Source: Microbacterium amylolyticum (lineage in GTDB: Bacteria; Actinomycetota; Actinomycetes; Actinomycetales; Microbacteriaceae). From it: a stretch of 64,000 bases of DNA. A program made the translations under genes and the position numbers. The notes beneath the pieces were generated by a model. The model was not told the DNA's origin, searched no databases, and saw only the letters and a list, made by a program, of their open reading frames with translations. Location of the stretch: contig NZ_CP049253.1 in the NCBI RefSeq assembly GCF_011046975.1, forward strand, positions 1,116,001 through 1,180,000, given 5' to 3'. This document shows positions 1-8,142 of the stretch, one piece after another; position 1 is the first letter of the stretch, and each line of letters begins with the position of its first letter.

Positions 1-64
1 TGCGGAGGTTATAAGACAAGACGCGCATCGTGATCTCACGATAGACACACCTCCCTCTATCGCG

Positions 65-940
65 CTATGAATCAGCAATGATCTCCCCGGCGTCTCGCCG
101 ACGACGCGTCAGCTCGGCTCGAGCCTCCAGCTGATCATCGGCCGGATAACCAACAGCCATCAGCGTCAGACCGCGCGCATCGAGCACGCTGAACTCGCTG
201 GTTCGCGTGAGCTCGTCACGCAAACGCGCCACATCGGACACTTCGAGACGGCCGTTGCCGACCGCGACGCACGCGCCGACCAGGGCACGCACCATCGAAT
301 GACAGAACGCATCGGCGCGAACATTCGCCACGAGCACACCACGATCGTCGCGATGCCAGTCGTACTCCAAGAGCGTGCGAATCGTCGTTGCGCCCTCCCG
401 CGGCTTGCAATAGGCGGCAAAGTCGTGCAAGCCGATCAAGGAACGAGCGGCCTCATTCATCGCATCCACATCGAGCCGCGCACGAACGAACGTCGTGTTC
501 CTGCGGGCGATCGGATCGTATCCCCCGACGTCATCAGCGACGCGGTACTGATACCGCCGCCAGGTCGCGGAAAATCGCGCGTCGAACCCCGCCGGGGCCG
601 TCGACGTGCGCGTCACCGCCACATCGGAGTGCGCTCCCAGTGCCCCCTGCACGCGGCGCGCCAAAAAAGCGATCGGATCTTCGTCCGACCAGTTCCGGCG
701 ACGGCGAACGGTTGCCCGACGCCACTGCTCCTCGTCGAGGTCCGCATGCGCCACCTGCCCGCTGGCGTGCACACCCGCATCCGTGCGACCGGCAACAACG
801 AGACGTACATCGCTGCGCAGAACGCGCACCATCGCCTCTTCGATCTCGCCCTGGACCGTGCGGAGCCCCGGCTGGCGAGCCCACCCCTTGAACCGCGTTC
901 CGTCGTAGGCGACATCAAGGCGGATGCGGCGAGCGCTCAT
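65..940 (-). CDS. truA: tRNA pseudouridine(38-40) synthase TruA
   Basis: Isomerises uridines 38-40 in the anticodon arm of tRNAs to pseudouridine in the cytoplasm. The 291-residue protein opens with the family signature (LDVAYDGTRFKGWARQPG) and carries the catalytic-aspartate motif AGRTDAGVHASGQVAH near residues 50-65. Length is normal for TruA with a small actinobacterial insertion (the RRRRNWSDEDPIAF stretch) near residues 80-95. It follows mtnN on the same strand with a 4-base overlap, so it is probably the last gene of a luxS-mtnN-truA transcript. In many actinobacteria truA lies next to rplQ; the window ends before that can be seen. Family assignment is secure. Confidence 0.96.
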   Translation of the reverse strand: MSARRIRLDVAYDGTRFKGWARQPGLRTVQGEIEEAMVRVLRSDVRLVVAGRTDAGVHASGQVAHADLDEEQWRRATVRRRRNWSDEDPIAFLARRVQGALGAHSDVAVTRTSTAPAGFDARFSATWRRYQYRVADDVGGYDPIARRNTTFVRARLDVDAMNEAARSLIGLHDFAAYCKPREGATTIRTLLEYDWHRDDRGVLVANVRADAFCHSMVRALVGACVAVGNGRLEVSDVARLRDELTRTSEFSVLDARGLTLMAVGYPADDQLEARAELTRRRRDAGEIIADS

Positions 941-1635
941 GCGGCCAGTCGCGCGAGCCCGTCAATGACGACACGCGCTGATCGTTCCGCCGCACCATCG
1001 ATGTGCGTGGCGAACTCGGACCCGTCTGGTGCACACAGATCGCTCACCGCGCGCACGGCAGCGCAGCGCACGCCATACGCCCGCGCCGTGGCGACGATGG
1101 CGGAAGTTTCCATGTCGATCGTGAGCAACTGCGGGAAGGTCTCTCGCAGGCCGACGGCAATATCGTTCGTGGCGAACTTGTCACCCGACCCCATCGCGCC
1201 ATGCCGCACCGAGATGTCGTCGATGCGGGTGTCGGCAAATGCCTGTGCCAGCTGCGGATCGGTGTCGTAGGTTGCCGGCATTCCGGGAACCTGGCCCGGC
1301 ACGTATCCGAACGCCAGCGCCGATGCCTCAACGTTGACCGTGTGATCCGCGATCACAACATCTCCCACCTGGATGCCGGCGGCAAGCCCACCCGCGCTCC
1401 CCGCGCTGATGAGAACGACGCCGTCGGGTCCGTATCGGTGAAGTGCTCCCGTTGCCGCCGCCGTCGCGTTCACCATGCCGATACCGCTGCGAACAAGCAC
1501 AACTGTTGCGCCGCCGATGACGATGCCGCGGTGTTCGGCTCCGCCCACCGTGAACGGCTCGCTGACCTCGCTGGCCGCGTCGAGGAAGGGCTGCGCCTCT
1601 TCCTCCATCGCCACCTGGATGACGATCGCGGTCAC
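937..1635 (-). CDS. mtnN: 5'-methylthioadenosine/S-adenosylhomocysteine nucleosidase
   Basis: Hydrolyses the N-glycosidic bond of S-adenosylhomocysteine and methylthioadenosine, releasing adenine. The product S-ribosylhomocysteine is the substrate of LuxS, encoded immediately upstream. The GTG at 1635 was chosen because it overlaps the luxS stop codon (GTGA) and gives 232 residues beginning [17 protein letters not shown], the usual N-terminus; a longer in-frame reading to 1728 would lie inside luxS. Family motifs include [19 protein letters not shown] and the substrate-binding MET in IDMETSAIV, followed by AVSDL with the catalytic aspartate. Translational coupling with luxS and with truA (4-base overlap) is likely. 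Confidence 0.94.
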   Translation of the reverse strand: MTAIVIQVAMEEEAQPFLDAASEVSEPFTVGGAEHRGIVIGGATVVLVRSGIGMVNATAAATGALHRYGPDGVVLISAGSAGGLAAGIQVGDVVIADHTVNVEASALAFGYVPGQVPGMPATYDTDPQLAQAFADTRIDDISVRHGAMGSGDKFATNDIAVGLRETFPQLLTIDMETSAIVATARAYGVRCAAVRAVSDLCAPDGSEFATHIDGAAERSARVVIDGLARLAA

Positions 1636-2105
1636 GCGAACACCTGCATCCACTCGTTGCGCTTGGCAAGGAAGTCGCGCGCGGCCTGCTGCGCGCCGGA
1701 CAGCGTGTGGTTGGCGCCCCATCCGCACTGCACCTCATTGGCGGCGGGAACCTCGACCGCATCGGTGATGTCGCCCAGCGTCTTCTCGACGAGAGCGGCC
1801 ACATCAGCGACATCGTGATCGCCCTGCAGAATCAGGTAGAAGCCCGTTTGGCAGCCCATGGGAGAAAAGTCAACGACCGCATCGGAGTGGTTGCGGCTTT
1901 TCTCCGCGAACAGGTGCTCCAGCGAGTGCACAACCGGCATCTCGAGGTGCCCACGGTTCGGCTGTGTGAAGCGCACGTCGTACTTGACGATCACGTCGCC
2001 GTGCGGAAGCTGCTTGCGGTCGGCGAGACGCAGATACGGGGCGGCCACCAGGGTGTGGTCGAGGTTGAACGACTCGACGTTCATGCGCTGTTCTGTCACA
2101 TACAC
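1632..2105 (-). CDS. luxS: S-ribosylhomocysteine lyase LuxS
   Basis: Metal-dependent lyase that converts S-ribosylhomocysteine to homocysteine and the AI-2 precursor DPD. Counting from the GTG at 2105 (157 residues), metal ligands are visible as His60 and His64 in HSLEHL and Cys127 in VQCGWG, and the catalytic Cys85 lies in GCQTGFY. An ATG at 2084 ([10 protein letters not shown]) would give 150 residues, closer to the usual family start. A GGAGG lies about 15 bases before the GTG and farther from the ATG, so the start is not settled. It is paired with mtnN, so the two form the complete two-step activated-methyl recycling route. Whether the cell uses AI-2 as a signal cannot be told from sequence. 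Confidence 0.95.
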   Translation of the reverse strand: MYVTEQRMNVESFNLDHTLVAAPYLRLADRKQLPHGDVIVKYDVRFTQPNRGHLEMPVVHSLEHLFAEKSRNHSDAVVDFSPMGCQTGFYLILQGDHDVADVAALVEKTLGDITDAVEVPAANEVQCGWGANHTLSGAQQAARDFLAKRNEWMQVFA

Positions 2106-2171
2106 AGGCTACGGGGTTCGCCTCCGAGCCGTTCACGCCCGCCGGCGATCATCCCCCGTAAGATTCTGTTC

Positions 2172-2663
2172 ATGGCATCGGATTCATCTTTTGACATCGT
2201 CTCGGAAATCGACCGTCAGGAAGCGGACAACGCCCTGAACCAGGCGAGCAAGGAGATCCAGCAGCGCTACGACTTCCGCGGAACCGAAACGTCGGTCGCG
2301 TGGTCGGGTGAGCAGATCCTCATCGTCTCCAACACCGAGGACCGCGCCACCGCGGCCCTCGATGTACTGCAGTCGAAGATGATCAAGCGCGGCATCTCGC
2401 TCAAGAGCCTCGACTCGGGCGAGCCCTTCGAGTCCGGCAAGCAGGTGAAGATCGTCACCTCCCTGAAGGAGGGCATTGCGCAGGACATCGCGAAGAAGAT
2501 CGGAAAGATCATTCGCGATGAGGGCCCGAAGGGCGTTAAGAGCCAGATCCAGGGCGAGGAAGTGCGCGTCAGCTCGAAGAGCCGCGACGACCTCCAGGAG
2601 ATCATCGCGCTACTCAAGGGCAAGGACCTCGACGTCGATCTCCAGTTCACGAACTACCGCTGA
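2172..2663 (+). CDS. yajQ: YajQ family nucleotide-binding protein
   Basis: A 163-residue member of the YajQ (DUF520) family, which has two ferredoxin-like domains; some members bind cyclic di-GMP or other nucleotides. The start ATG gives the typical N-terminus [20 protein letters not shown]. Conserved blocks include [10 protein letters not shown] near residue 38, KMIKRGI near 75 and the C-terminal [12 protein letters not shown]. It is divergent from luxS, with about 66 bases between the start codons. The next gene begins 5 bases after its stop, so the two are probably co-transcribed. Family assignment is firm. The biological role in this organism is unknown. Confidence 0.93.
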   Translation: MASDSSFDIVSEIDRQEADNALNQASKEIQQRYDFRGTETSVAWSGEQILIVSNTEDRATAALDVLQSKMIKRGISLKSLDSGEPFESGKQVKIVTSLKEGIAQDIAKKIGKIIRDEGPKGVKSQIQGEEVRVSSKSRDDLQEIIALLKGKDLDVDLQFTNYR

Positions 2664-2668
2664 CGCGA

Positions 2669-3307
2669 GTGGTGATTCCAACTCTCGAAGCCGTCCTGCC
2701 GTGCGTCCGTGCTGACGCGCGCGCAGGGCGGTTCTCTGTGTGGGGCTGGTCGACGATTATCGACGAGGAGGTCGGCGAACCCGTTATCCCTCGCGAGCTC
2801 TTCGCCCGTCTCCACGCCGCGGCTGGGATCGAGACGGTTTTCCCCATCGGAAATGCCGGCCTTTTGCACGTCTACGGCTACCTCTTCTCCACGGTGCAGA
2901 CACCTTACGGGTATAAGAGCGATCGTTGGAATGACGGCCACCTCGCTCGAACGCTTCAGTATGCGGAGAGCGAGTTCCGGCTGGACGGGTCGTTCGACGC
3001 AACACCTCTTGAGCGCGTTTCAAACGCCGCGATGCCGCTCTTACTCGTTCCTCCGGCCGGCTCGACGGTAATCGATCAGCGCGCGCTTGGCGTTCGCACC
3101 CGCACCGTCATCACTCCTCCTGTTGCGGATGGGTCGGGTGTTCTCGTCTATGGCGTGGCGGATGATCATGACGGCCTTCGTCTCGTGACGTTCTTCCCCG
3201 TCGCGGACGCGCGCGCTTTCGCGAACGAGGCCACCGCCGAGGCGCCGAAACTGCGATGGAACGCGGCTCTGAAGCCGTCGCCGCGGGACCACGTGTCCGC
3301 CGACTGA
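2669..3307 (+). CDS. Conserved hypothetical protein downstream of yajQ
   Basis: A 212-residue protein with no family I recognise. It starts at a GTG 5 bases after the yajQ stop, so it is likely translated from the same mRNA. The sequence is rich in aromatic residues in the middle (VYGYLFSTVQTPYGYKSDRW, about residues 68-87), and the reading frame shows no signal peptide or membrane segment. Composition and codon use match the neighbours, which supports a real gene. Being soluble and small, it could be an enzyme accessory or binding protein, but no motif justifies a function. Confidence 0.7.
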   Translation: MVIPTLEAVLPCVRADARAGRFSVWGWSTIIDEEVGEPVIPRELFARLHAAAGIETVFPIGNAGLLHVYGYLFSTVQTPYGYKSDRWNDGHLARTLQYAESEFRLDGSFDATPLERVSNAAMPLLLVPPAGSTVIDQRALGVRTRTVITPPVADGSGVLVYGVADDHDGLRLVTFFPVADARAFANEATAEAPKLRWNAALKPSPRDHVSAD

Positions 3308-3412
3308 ACGCACAGGCTCCCTCTCGCAACCAGATGTTCGCACTGCCGTGACCGTTTCGTTCATACAAGACTCTTAGCGTGAACGCATCGTCCACGATCG
3401 CAGGGAGCATGT

Positions 3413-4090
3413 GTGAGCTCGACCATCATCTTCGACTTCGACGGCACCATCGCCGTCGGGAACGGCCCCGTTCTGGCATACGCACGCCAGATCGCACCGC
3501 TCGTCGGCGCAGCCGTGGCGGCCATCGCCTCTGTTCCCCTGACGCTCCTGGCCGCCACACCCACCAATCCGAACAACCTGACGCGCGGCGCCGTCCGCGC
3601 CCTCGTGAATGTGATCCGCGCGGTTCCGGAAGTGATCATCGCCCTTGTCCTCCTGACCGTGACGGGACTCACCCCCTTCACTGGAGCTCTCGCCCTCGCC
3701 ATTGCCGGTATCGGCACACAGTCGAAGTGGGTGTACGAAACGATCGAATCTCTTCGTTCTGACACCGCAGAGGCCGTCGAAGCGGCGGGAGGCAACCGCC
3801 TGGCGACGATCCGCTGGGCGCTGTGGCCCGCCGCAATGCCAACGCTGATCTCGTTCGCGCTGTACCGTTTCGAAATCAACATCCGCACCTCCGCGGTTCT
3901 CGGTCTCGTCGGGGCCGGAGGCATCGGAAGCATGCTGTCGAACTACACCAACTATCGTCAGTGGGAGACGGTCGGCATGTTGCTGATCGTCGGCATCGTC
4001 GCAACAATGATCATCGACGGGGTCTCCGGCGCACTGCGCCGCCGCATCATGGAAGGACCGGTGGCACGTGGTGTGGGACGGAAACGCTGA
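3413..4090 (+). pseudogene. HAD hydrolase::PhnE permease fusion, a deletion remnant
   Basis: This open frame joins two unrelated genes. Residues 1 to about 29 are the N-terminus of a HAD-family phosphatase with motif I (IIFDFDGTIAVGNGPVLAYA). From about residue 31 onward the sequence is the C-terminal three quarters of a phosphonate-type ABC permease (PhnE). It shows the permease EAA-like loop (EAVEAAGGNRLATIRWALWP), RTSAVLGLVGAGGIGSML and several hydrophobic segments. The junction lies near nucleotides 3500-3510. The simplest reading is a deletion that removed most of the HAD gene, any binding-protein and ATPase genes between, and the permease 5' end, and happened to stay in frame. The chimera lacks HAD motifs II-IV and has no partner ATPase here, so it is probably non-functional. 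The regulator gene that follows overlaps it by 23 bases. Confidence 0.85.
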
Positions 4091-4931
4091 CGCACCGCCA
4101 ACAGCCCGCATCGTCGCGCTCGCTCCGTCGATGCACCCGGGAGAGAAGCGCGTCGCCGAAACGATCGCCGCCGACCTTGCGTCCGCCGTCGAACGCACGG
4201 CGCAGGACGTCGCGGACGCCGCAGGCGTCGGGCGCGCCACCGTCGTTCGCACGGCGCAAACCCTCGGATACGACGGCTACCCGCAACTGCGCGTTGCCAT
4301 CGCCGGCGAAGTCGCCCTTGAAGCATCGTCCGGCGACATGCTCGCGGACGGCACCCTTCTCGGCGGGATGCGTGCGTCGTTCGAACGCTTCGCGAATCGT
4401 CTCGGCCACACACTGTCGGGTGTGACCGAGGACGCGCTGCAGACGCTCGTGCACGCGCTCGACACGGCCCCTCGCGTGTTCGTCGTCGCCAACGGACTGT
4501 CATCGCCGCTCGGGCTCGACCTCGTGCTCCGACTCACCGCCGCTGGTCGATCAGCTGAGCAGCTGAGCGACCCCCTCGCACAGCGGATCGCCGCGCGTCA
4601 GCTCGGGGCATCATCCGTGTGTCTCATTGTTTCCGGATCCGGCGCAAACGCCCAAACGCTGTCCGTTGCGCACGCGGCAAAAAAGAGCGGAGCGACCGTC
4701 ATCGCGGTCACCTCTTTTGCGCGTTCGGCAATCGCAAAACAGGCGGACGCCGTGCTCATCGTCCCCCCGGTTAACGACTCGTTCCAGGACGAGCTGCTGC
4801 ACACATCGCGAGCCGCCCTGATGCTCGTGACAGAGGCACTTGTCGACGCGCTAATCGCCCGCCGCGGAGAACGCGGACACGAGGCGCGAACCGCCGTTCT
4901 CGAGGAGCTCGCGGACACGCTGCGCGAATAG
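4068..4931 (+). CDS. MurR/RpiR family transcriptional regulator (HTH + SIS)
   Basis: A 287-residue regulator with an N-terminal RpiR-type helix-turn-helix (about residues 15-85; ERTAQDVADAAGVGRATVVR) and a C-terminal SIS sugar-phosphate-binding domain (about residues 125-265; VFVVANGLSS and CLIVSGSGANAQTL). It starts at a GTG inside the end of the preceding chimeric frame, which implies it was the last gene of the same operon. The proteins it presumably regulated, a phosphonate-type importer and a HAD phosphatase, are reduced to a remnant, so it may now be an orphan. It appears intact. Its ligand is unknown. Confidence 0.87.
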   Translation: MVWDGNADAPPTARIVALAPSMHPGEKRVAETIAADLASAVERTAQDVADAAGVGRATVVRTAQTLGYDGYPQLRVAIAGEVALEASSGDMLADGTLLGGMRASFERFANRLGHTLSGVTEDALQTLVHALDTAPRVFVVANGLSSPLGLDLVLRLTAAGRSAEQLSDPLAQRIAARQLGASSVCLIVSGSGANAQTLSVAHAAKKSGATVIAVTSFARSAIAKQADAVLIVPPVNDSFQDELLHTSRAALMLVTEALVDALIARRGERGHEARTAVLEELADTLRE

Positions 4932-5156
4932 GGGTTCGCGCCACGGGCACGAGCCGCCGACAGGTTCACAGGCTCGGTGCTCTATGGTGGATCACTGAGC
5001 GCCCCTGCGTGCTCGTCGTCGCGGCTGTTCTGAGCATGATGCTCCGTCCGCAACCTCCGTGGCGAATCGGATTCGACGCTCGTCGCATTCGCCCCTCCTC
5101 CACCTGATCCGCGCGCTTTTCTGCGCCGTTTCGGGTACTCATTGAGAGAAGATCGC

Positions 5157-6611
5157 ATGACCACTGCCACCGTGCAGGAAACATCCTTCGCCGACCTCGG
5201 CGTTCCCGCGAACCTCGTCGACGCCCTCGTCGCCATCGATCGCCCCACGCCCTTCCCCATCCAGACCGCCACGCTGCCGACAACGCTCGCGGGACGCGAC
5301 GTCCTCGGCCGCGGCAAGACGGGCTCCGGCAAGACCCTCGCATTCGCGATCCCGCTCGTCGCCCGCCTCTCGGGCGCCGGACAGACGCGCCCCGGCCGTC
5401 CGACCGGTCTCGTTCTGGCCCCCACGCGTGAGCTGGCCAACCAGATCGCCGAGTCGATCGCTCCGCTAGCCAAGGCCGCCGGCCTCACCGTCACCACCGT
5501 CTTCGGCGGGGTCTCGCAGCGCCCCCAGGAACAGACGTTCCGTCGCGGCGTCGACATCGTCGTTGCCTGCCCCGGTCGCCTCGAAGACCTCATGGGCCAG
5601 GGCATCGTGCAGCTCGACCGTGTCGAAATCACGGTTCTCGACGAGGCCGACCACATGGCAGACCTTGGCTTCCTTCCCGGCGTCACGCGCATCATGGAGA
5701 AGACCCGCAAGGACGGACAGCGGATGCTGTTCTCGGCAACGCTGGACCGCGGTGTCGACAAGCTTGCAAAGCGCTTCCTGCACGACCCGGTCGCCCACTC
5801 GGTGGACTCCGCAGAGTCGCCCGTTGCCGCGATGACGCACCACGTCTTCGAGGTGTCGTCGACAGAAGAACGCACCGACGTTGTCAAGGCGCTCGCCTCC
5901 GGCACCTCGCGCCGTATCCTCTTCACCCGCACGAAGCACCAGGCAAAACGCCTCGCCAAGCAGCTCACCTCGGCCGGCATTCCGGCCGTCGACCTGCACG
6001 GCAACCTCTCGCAGAACGCCCGCGAGCGGAACCTCGCGCAGCTGTCGTCCGGTGAGGTCAACGTTCTCGTCGCCACCGACATCGCGGCGCGCGGCGTTCA
6101 CGTCGACGGCATCGACCTGGTCGTTCACGTCGAGCCGCCCGTCGAGCACAAGGCATACCTCCACCGCTCGGGCCGGACGGCTCGTGCCGGCAACGCGGGT
6201 GACGTCGTCACCCTCATGCTTCCGAGCCAGCGTGAGGACATGCGTCAGCTGCTGCGCAAGGCAGCGATTCGCGTCACCCCGCAGCCCGTGACGACGGCAT
6301 CGCCCGCCGTCACGACGCTCGTCGGTGAGGTTGCACCTCTCGTCAAGCCCCGCCCGGGTGGCCCCGGATCCGGCAACGCTCCCGCGGCTGGTTCGACCGG
6401 TGGCGGCCAGTCGCAGGGCGCCAACGCACGCCGCAAGCGTGAAGCCCGCCAGCCCGGTCAGGGCCAGGGCGGTCAGCGTCGCGAAGGTGGACGCGGCGGA
6501 CAGTCTCGTGGCGGTCAGGGCAGCCGCCCCGCGCAGTCGGCTCAGCCGAGCCGCAGCGGTCAGGCACCCCAGGGCGGTCGCCGCCCCCGCCGGGCGTCCT
6601 CTAATTCATGA
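5157..6611 (+). CDS. DEAD-box ATP-dependent RNA helicase
   Basis: Unwinds RNA duplexes using ATP, typically in ribosome assembly, mRNA decay or cold adaptation. The ATG at 5157 was chosen over an in-frame TTG 15 bases upstream because a purine-rich GAGAGAAG precedes it at good spacing; this gives 484 residues. Motifs in order: Q motif PFPIQ (about 32-36), motif I KTGSGKT (54-60), PTRELANQ (90-96), DEAD in VLDEADHMADLGF, SAT, and ARGVHVDGIDLV followed by HRSGRTARAG (motif VI). The last 80 or so residues are a Gly/Arg/Gln-rich disordered tail with RGG-like repeats, a common RNA-binding extension. The 5' side has about 220 bases of non-coding leader in which I recognise no element. Two strong hairpins follow the stop. 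Confidence 0.93.
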   Translation: MTTATVQETSFADLGVPANLVDALVAIDRPTPFPIQTATLPTTLAGRDVLGRGKTGSGKTLAFAIPLVARLSGAGQTRPGRPTGLVLAPTRELANQIAESIAPLAKAAGLTVTTVFGGVSQRPQEQTFRRGVDIVVACPGRLEDLMGQGIVQLDRVEITVLDEADHMADLGFLPGVTRIMEKTRKDGQRMLFSATLDRGVDKLAKRFLHDPVAHSVDSAESPVAAMTHHVFEVSSTEERTDVVKALASGTSRRILFTRTKHQAKRLAKQLTSAGIPAVDLHGNLSQNARERNLAQLSSGEVNVLVATDIAARGVHVDGIDLVVHVEPPVEHKAYLHRSGRTARAGNAGDVVTLMLPSQREDMRQLLRKAAIRVTPQPVTTASPAVTTLVGEVAPLVKPRPGGPGSGNAPAAGSTGGGQSQGANARRKREARQPGQGQGGQRREGGRGGQSRGGQGSRPAQSAQPSRSGQAPQGGRRPRRASSNS

Positions 6612-6665
6612 TTTCTGGCACAATTCCGGCCCGGTCTGGGTCGGAATTATGCCAGAAATCATGAA
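6605..6665. repeat. 23-bp near-perfect inverted repeat after the helicase gene
   Basis: Arms 6605-6627 and 6643-6665 are complementary at 22 of 23 positions, with the odd pair a G-U in RNA. The loop is 15 bases and GC-rich. The arm core (TTTCTGGCACAATTCC) is AT-richer than the surrounding genes. It begins inside the last codons of the helicase frame and is followed at once by a second hairpin. It could be part of the terminator or a dispersed palindromic element; a genome-wide search of the arm would decide. Confidence 0.7.
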
Positions 6666-6706
6666 AAGGGGGTCGGGGAGCAATTTTGCTCCCCGACCCC
6701 CTTTTT
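6664..6706. terminator. Bidirectional intrinsic terminator
   Basis: A 20-bp stem (left arm AAAAGGGGGTCGGGGAGCAA, right arm its complement ending in a T run) with a 2-3 base loop. A-rich and T-rich flanks make it work on both strands. It separates the convergent helicase (+) and fprA (-) genes. Confidence 0.9.
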
Positions 6707-6713
6707 CTGTCTG

Positions 6714-8087
6714 CTACTCGCCGCGGGAGATCTTCACCATCTCGTCGCGGGGGACGACCTTCACGCGCTCGCGGCCCTGAGGCTCGCCGAGGGCAACCTC
6801 GTGCTGGTCCAGACGGTGCCAGCCAGCCAGGTCGGTCCACTTCACGTTGCGGCTCTCGAGGAGCGCCGGGATGGCCTCAGCCGACGGGTCTTCCGGCTGC
6901 CACCAGGATGCCTGGTCGTTGACGAGGTGCGTCACCGTCTCCATCGCGTCCGACTTGGTGTGGCCGATCAGACCGACGGGACCGCGCTTGATCCAGCCCG
7001 TTGCGTAAACGCCGGGGAGGATCTCGTTGGAGTCTTCCTGGAGAACCTTGCCCTCGTGGTTCGGAATGACGCCGTGGCGCGCGTCGAACGGAACGTCCTT
7101 CAGCGGCGAACCGAAGTATCCGATCGCCCGGTAGAGCTGGCCGAGAGGAATCTCGCGCATCTCGCCCGTTCCCTCGACGCCACCGGCGCCGTCGGCCTTG
7201 GTGCGCTCGTAGACGAGAGCCGCGACGTTGCCGTCTGCGTCCTTCTTCACCTCGACGGGCCGCGCCCAGAAGTGCAGGTGCATGCGGCGCGACGCCGTTC
7301 CGCCCGCGTTGTTCGCGCTGGGCAGCTCACGCCACTTCTGCAGGACGCGGTCGATGACCTTGACCTGCTTGTTCGTGGCGATGGCTTCCTTCGACGCCTC
7401 GTCGTAATCGAAATCCTCGTCGTAGACGACCATGTCGACGTCGTTCAGCTCGCCCAGCTCACGCAGCTCGAGCGGCGTGAACTTGACCTGAGCAGGGCCG
7501 CGGCGTCCGAAGACGTGAACGTCCGTGACGGGAGATTCTTTGAGGATCTCGTAGACGTTGTTCGGGATCTCGGTCGACAGCAGGTCGTCCGCGTGCTTCG
7601 CGAGAACGCGCGCCGCGTCGAGAGCAACGTTGCCGTTACCGATCATGCCGACGTGCTCCGCCGTCAGCGGCCAGGTGCGGGGCACATCGGGGTGCCCGTC
7701 GTACCAGCTCACGAAGTCGGCCGCGCCATAAGACTCACCCGCATCGATCCCCGGGATGTCGAGGTCCGCATCGCGAACCGCGCCGGTCGAGAAGATCACG
7801 GCGTTGTAGTGCTTCTTGAGGTCATCGAGAGTGATGTCCTCTCCGAAGTGCACGTTGCCGAAGATCCGGATGTCACCGCGGTCGAGAACGCCGCGCAGAG
7901 CCGTTACAACACCCTTAATGCGGGGGTGGTCGGGCGCAACGCCGTATCGAACGAGACCGTACGGAGCGGGCAGGTGCTCGAACAGGTCAATCGACACGTC
8001 GAAGCTGCGCTCAGTCTTCAAGAGGATGTCAGCGGCGTAGATTCCGGCGGGGCCGGCGCCGACGATGGCAAGGCGGAGCTTGGTCAT
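6714..8087 (-). CDS. fprA: Ferredoxin/adrenodoxin-type NADP+ reductase (FprA family)
   Basis: An FAD/NADP(H)-binding reductase of the mitochondrial adrenodoxin-reductase type, which passes electrons between NADPH and ferredoxins. The ATG at 8087 is preceded by AAGGATCC and gives 457 residues starting MTKLRLAIVGAGPAGIYAA, with the FAD Rossmann motif at residues 7-15. Later landmarks are APYGLVRYGVAPDHPRIK, the NADP-binding GNGNVALDAARVL and FGRRGPAQVKFT, and the C-terminal GWIKRGPVGLIGHTKSDA. An upstream in-frame extension to 8141 has no support. It is encoded just downstream of the polyprenyl synthase on the same strand. The ferredoxin partner is not in the window. Confidence 0.93.
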   Translation of the reverse strand: MTKLRLAIVGAGPAGIYAADILLKTERSFDVSIDLFEHLPAPYGLVRYGVAPDHPRIKGVVTALRGVLDRGDIRIFGNVHFGEDITLDDLKKHYNAVIFSTGAVRDADLDIPGIDAGESYGAADFVSWYDGHPDVPRTWPLTAEHVGMIGNGNVALDAARVLAKHADDLLSTEIPNNVYEILKESPVTDVHVFGRRGPAQVKFTPLELRELGELNDVDMVVYDEDFDYDEASKEAIATNKQVKVIDRVLQKWRELPSANNAGGTASRRMHLHFWARPVEVKKDADGNVAALVYERTKADGAGGVEGTGEMREIPLGQLYRAIGYFGSPLKDVPFDARHGVIPNHEGKVLQEDSNEILPGVYATGWIKRGPVGLIGHTKSDAMETVTHLVNDQASWWQPEDPSAEAIPALLESRNVKWTDLAGWHRLDQHEVALGEPQGRERVKVVPRDEMVKISRGE

Positions 8088-8142
8088 GCGGGGCGGATCC
8101 TTCTCTTCGGGGAATGCGGCACGATGGCCGACGATCGACAAG

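Noticed and set aside
299..1270. Long plus-strand frame of 323 codons antisense to truA and mtnN
   Set aside because: It is a shadow of two well-recognised minus-strand genes, with Arg/Ala/His-rich composition and no family resemblance.
4931..5156. Riboswitch or cold-shock leader upstream of the DEAD-box helicase
   Set aside because: The 225-base leader has no recognisable consensus and only weak hairpins; nothing beyond a long 5' UTR can be supported.
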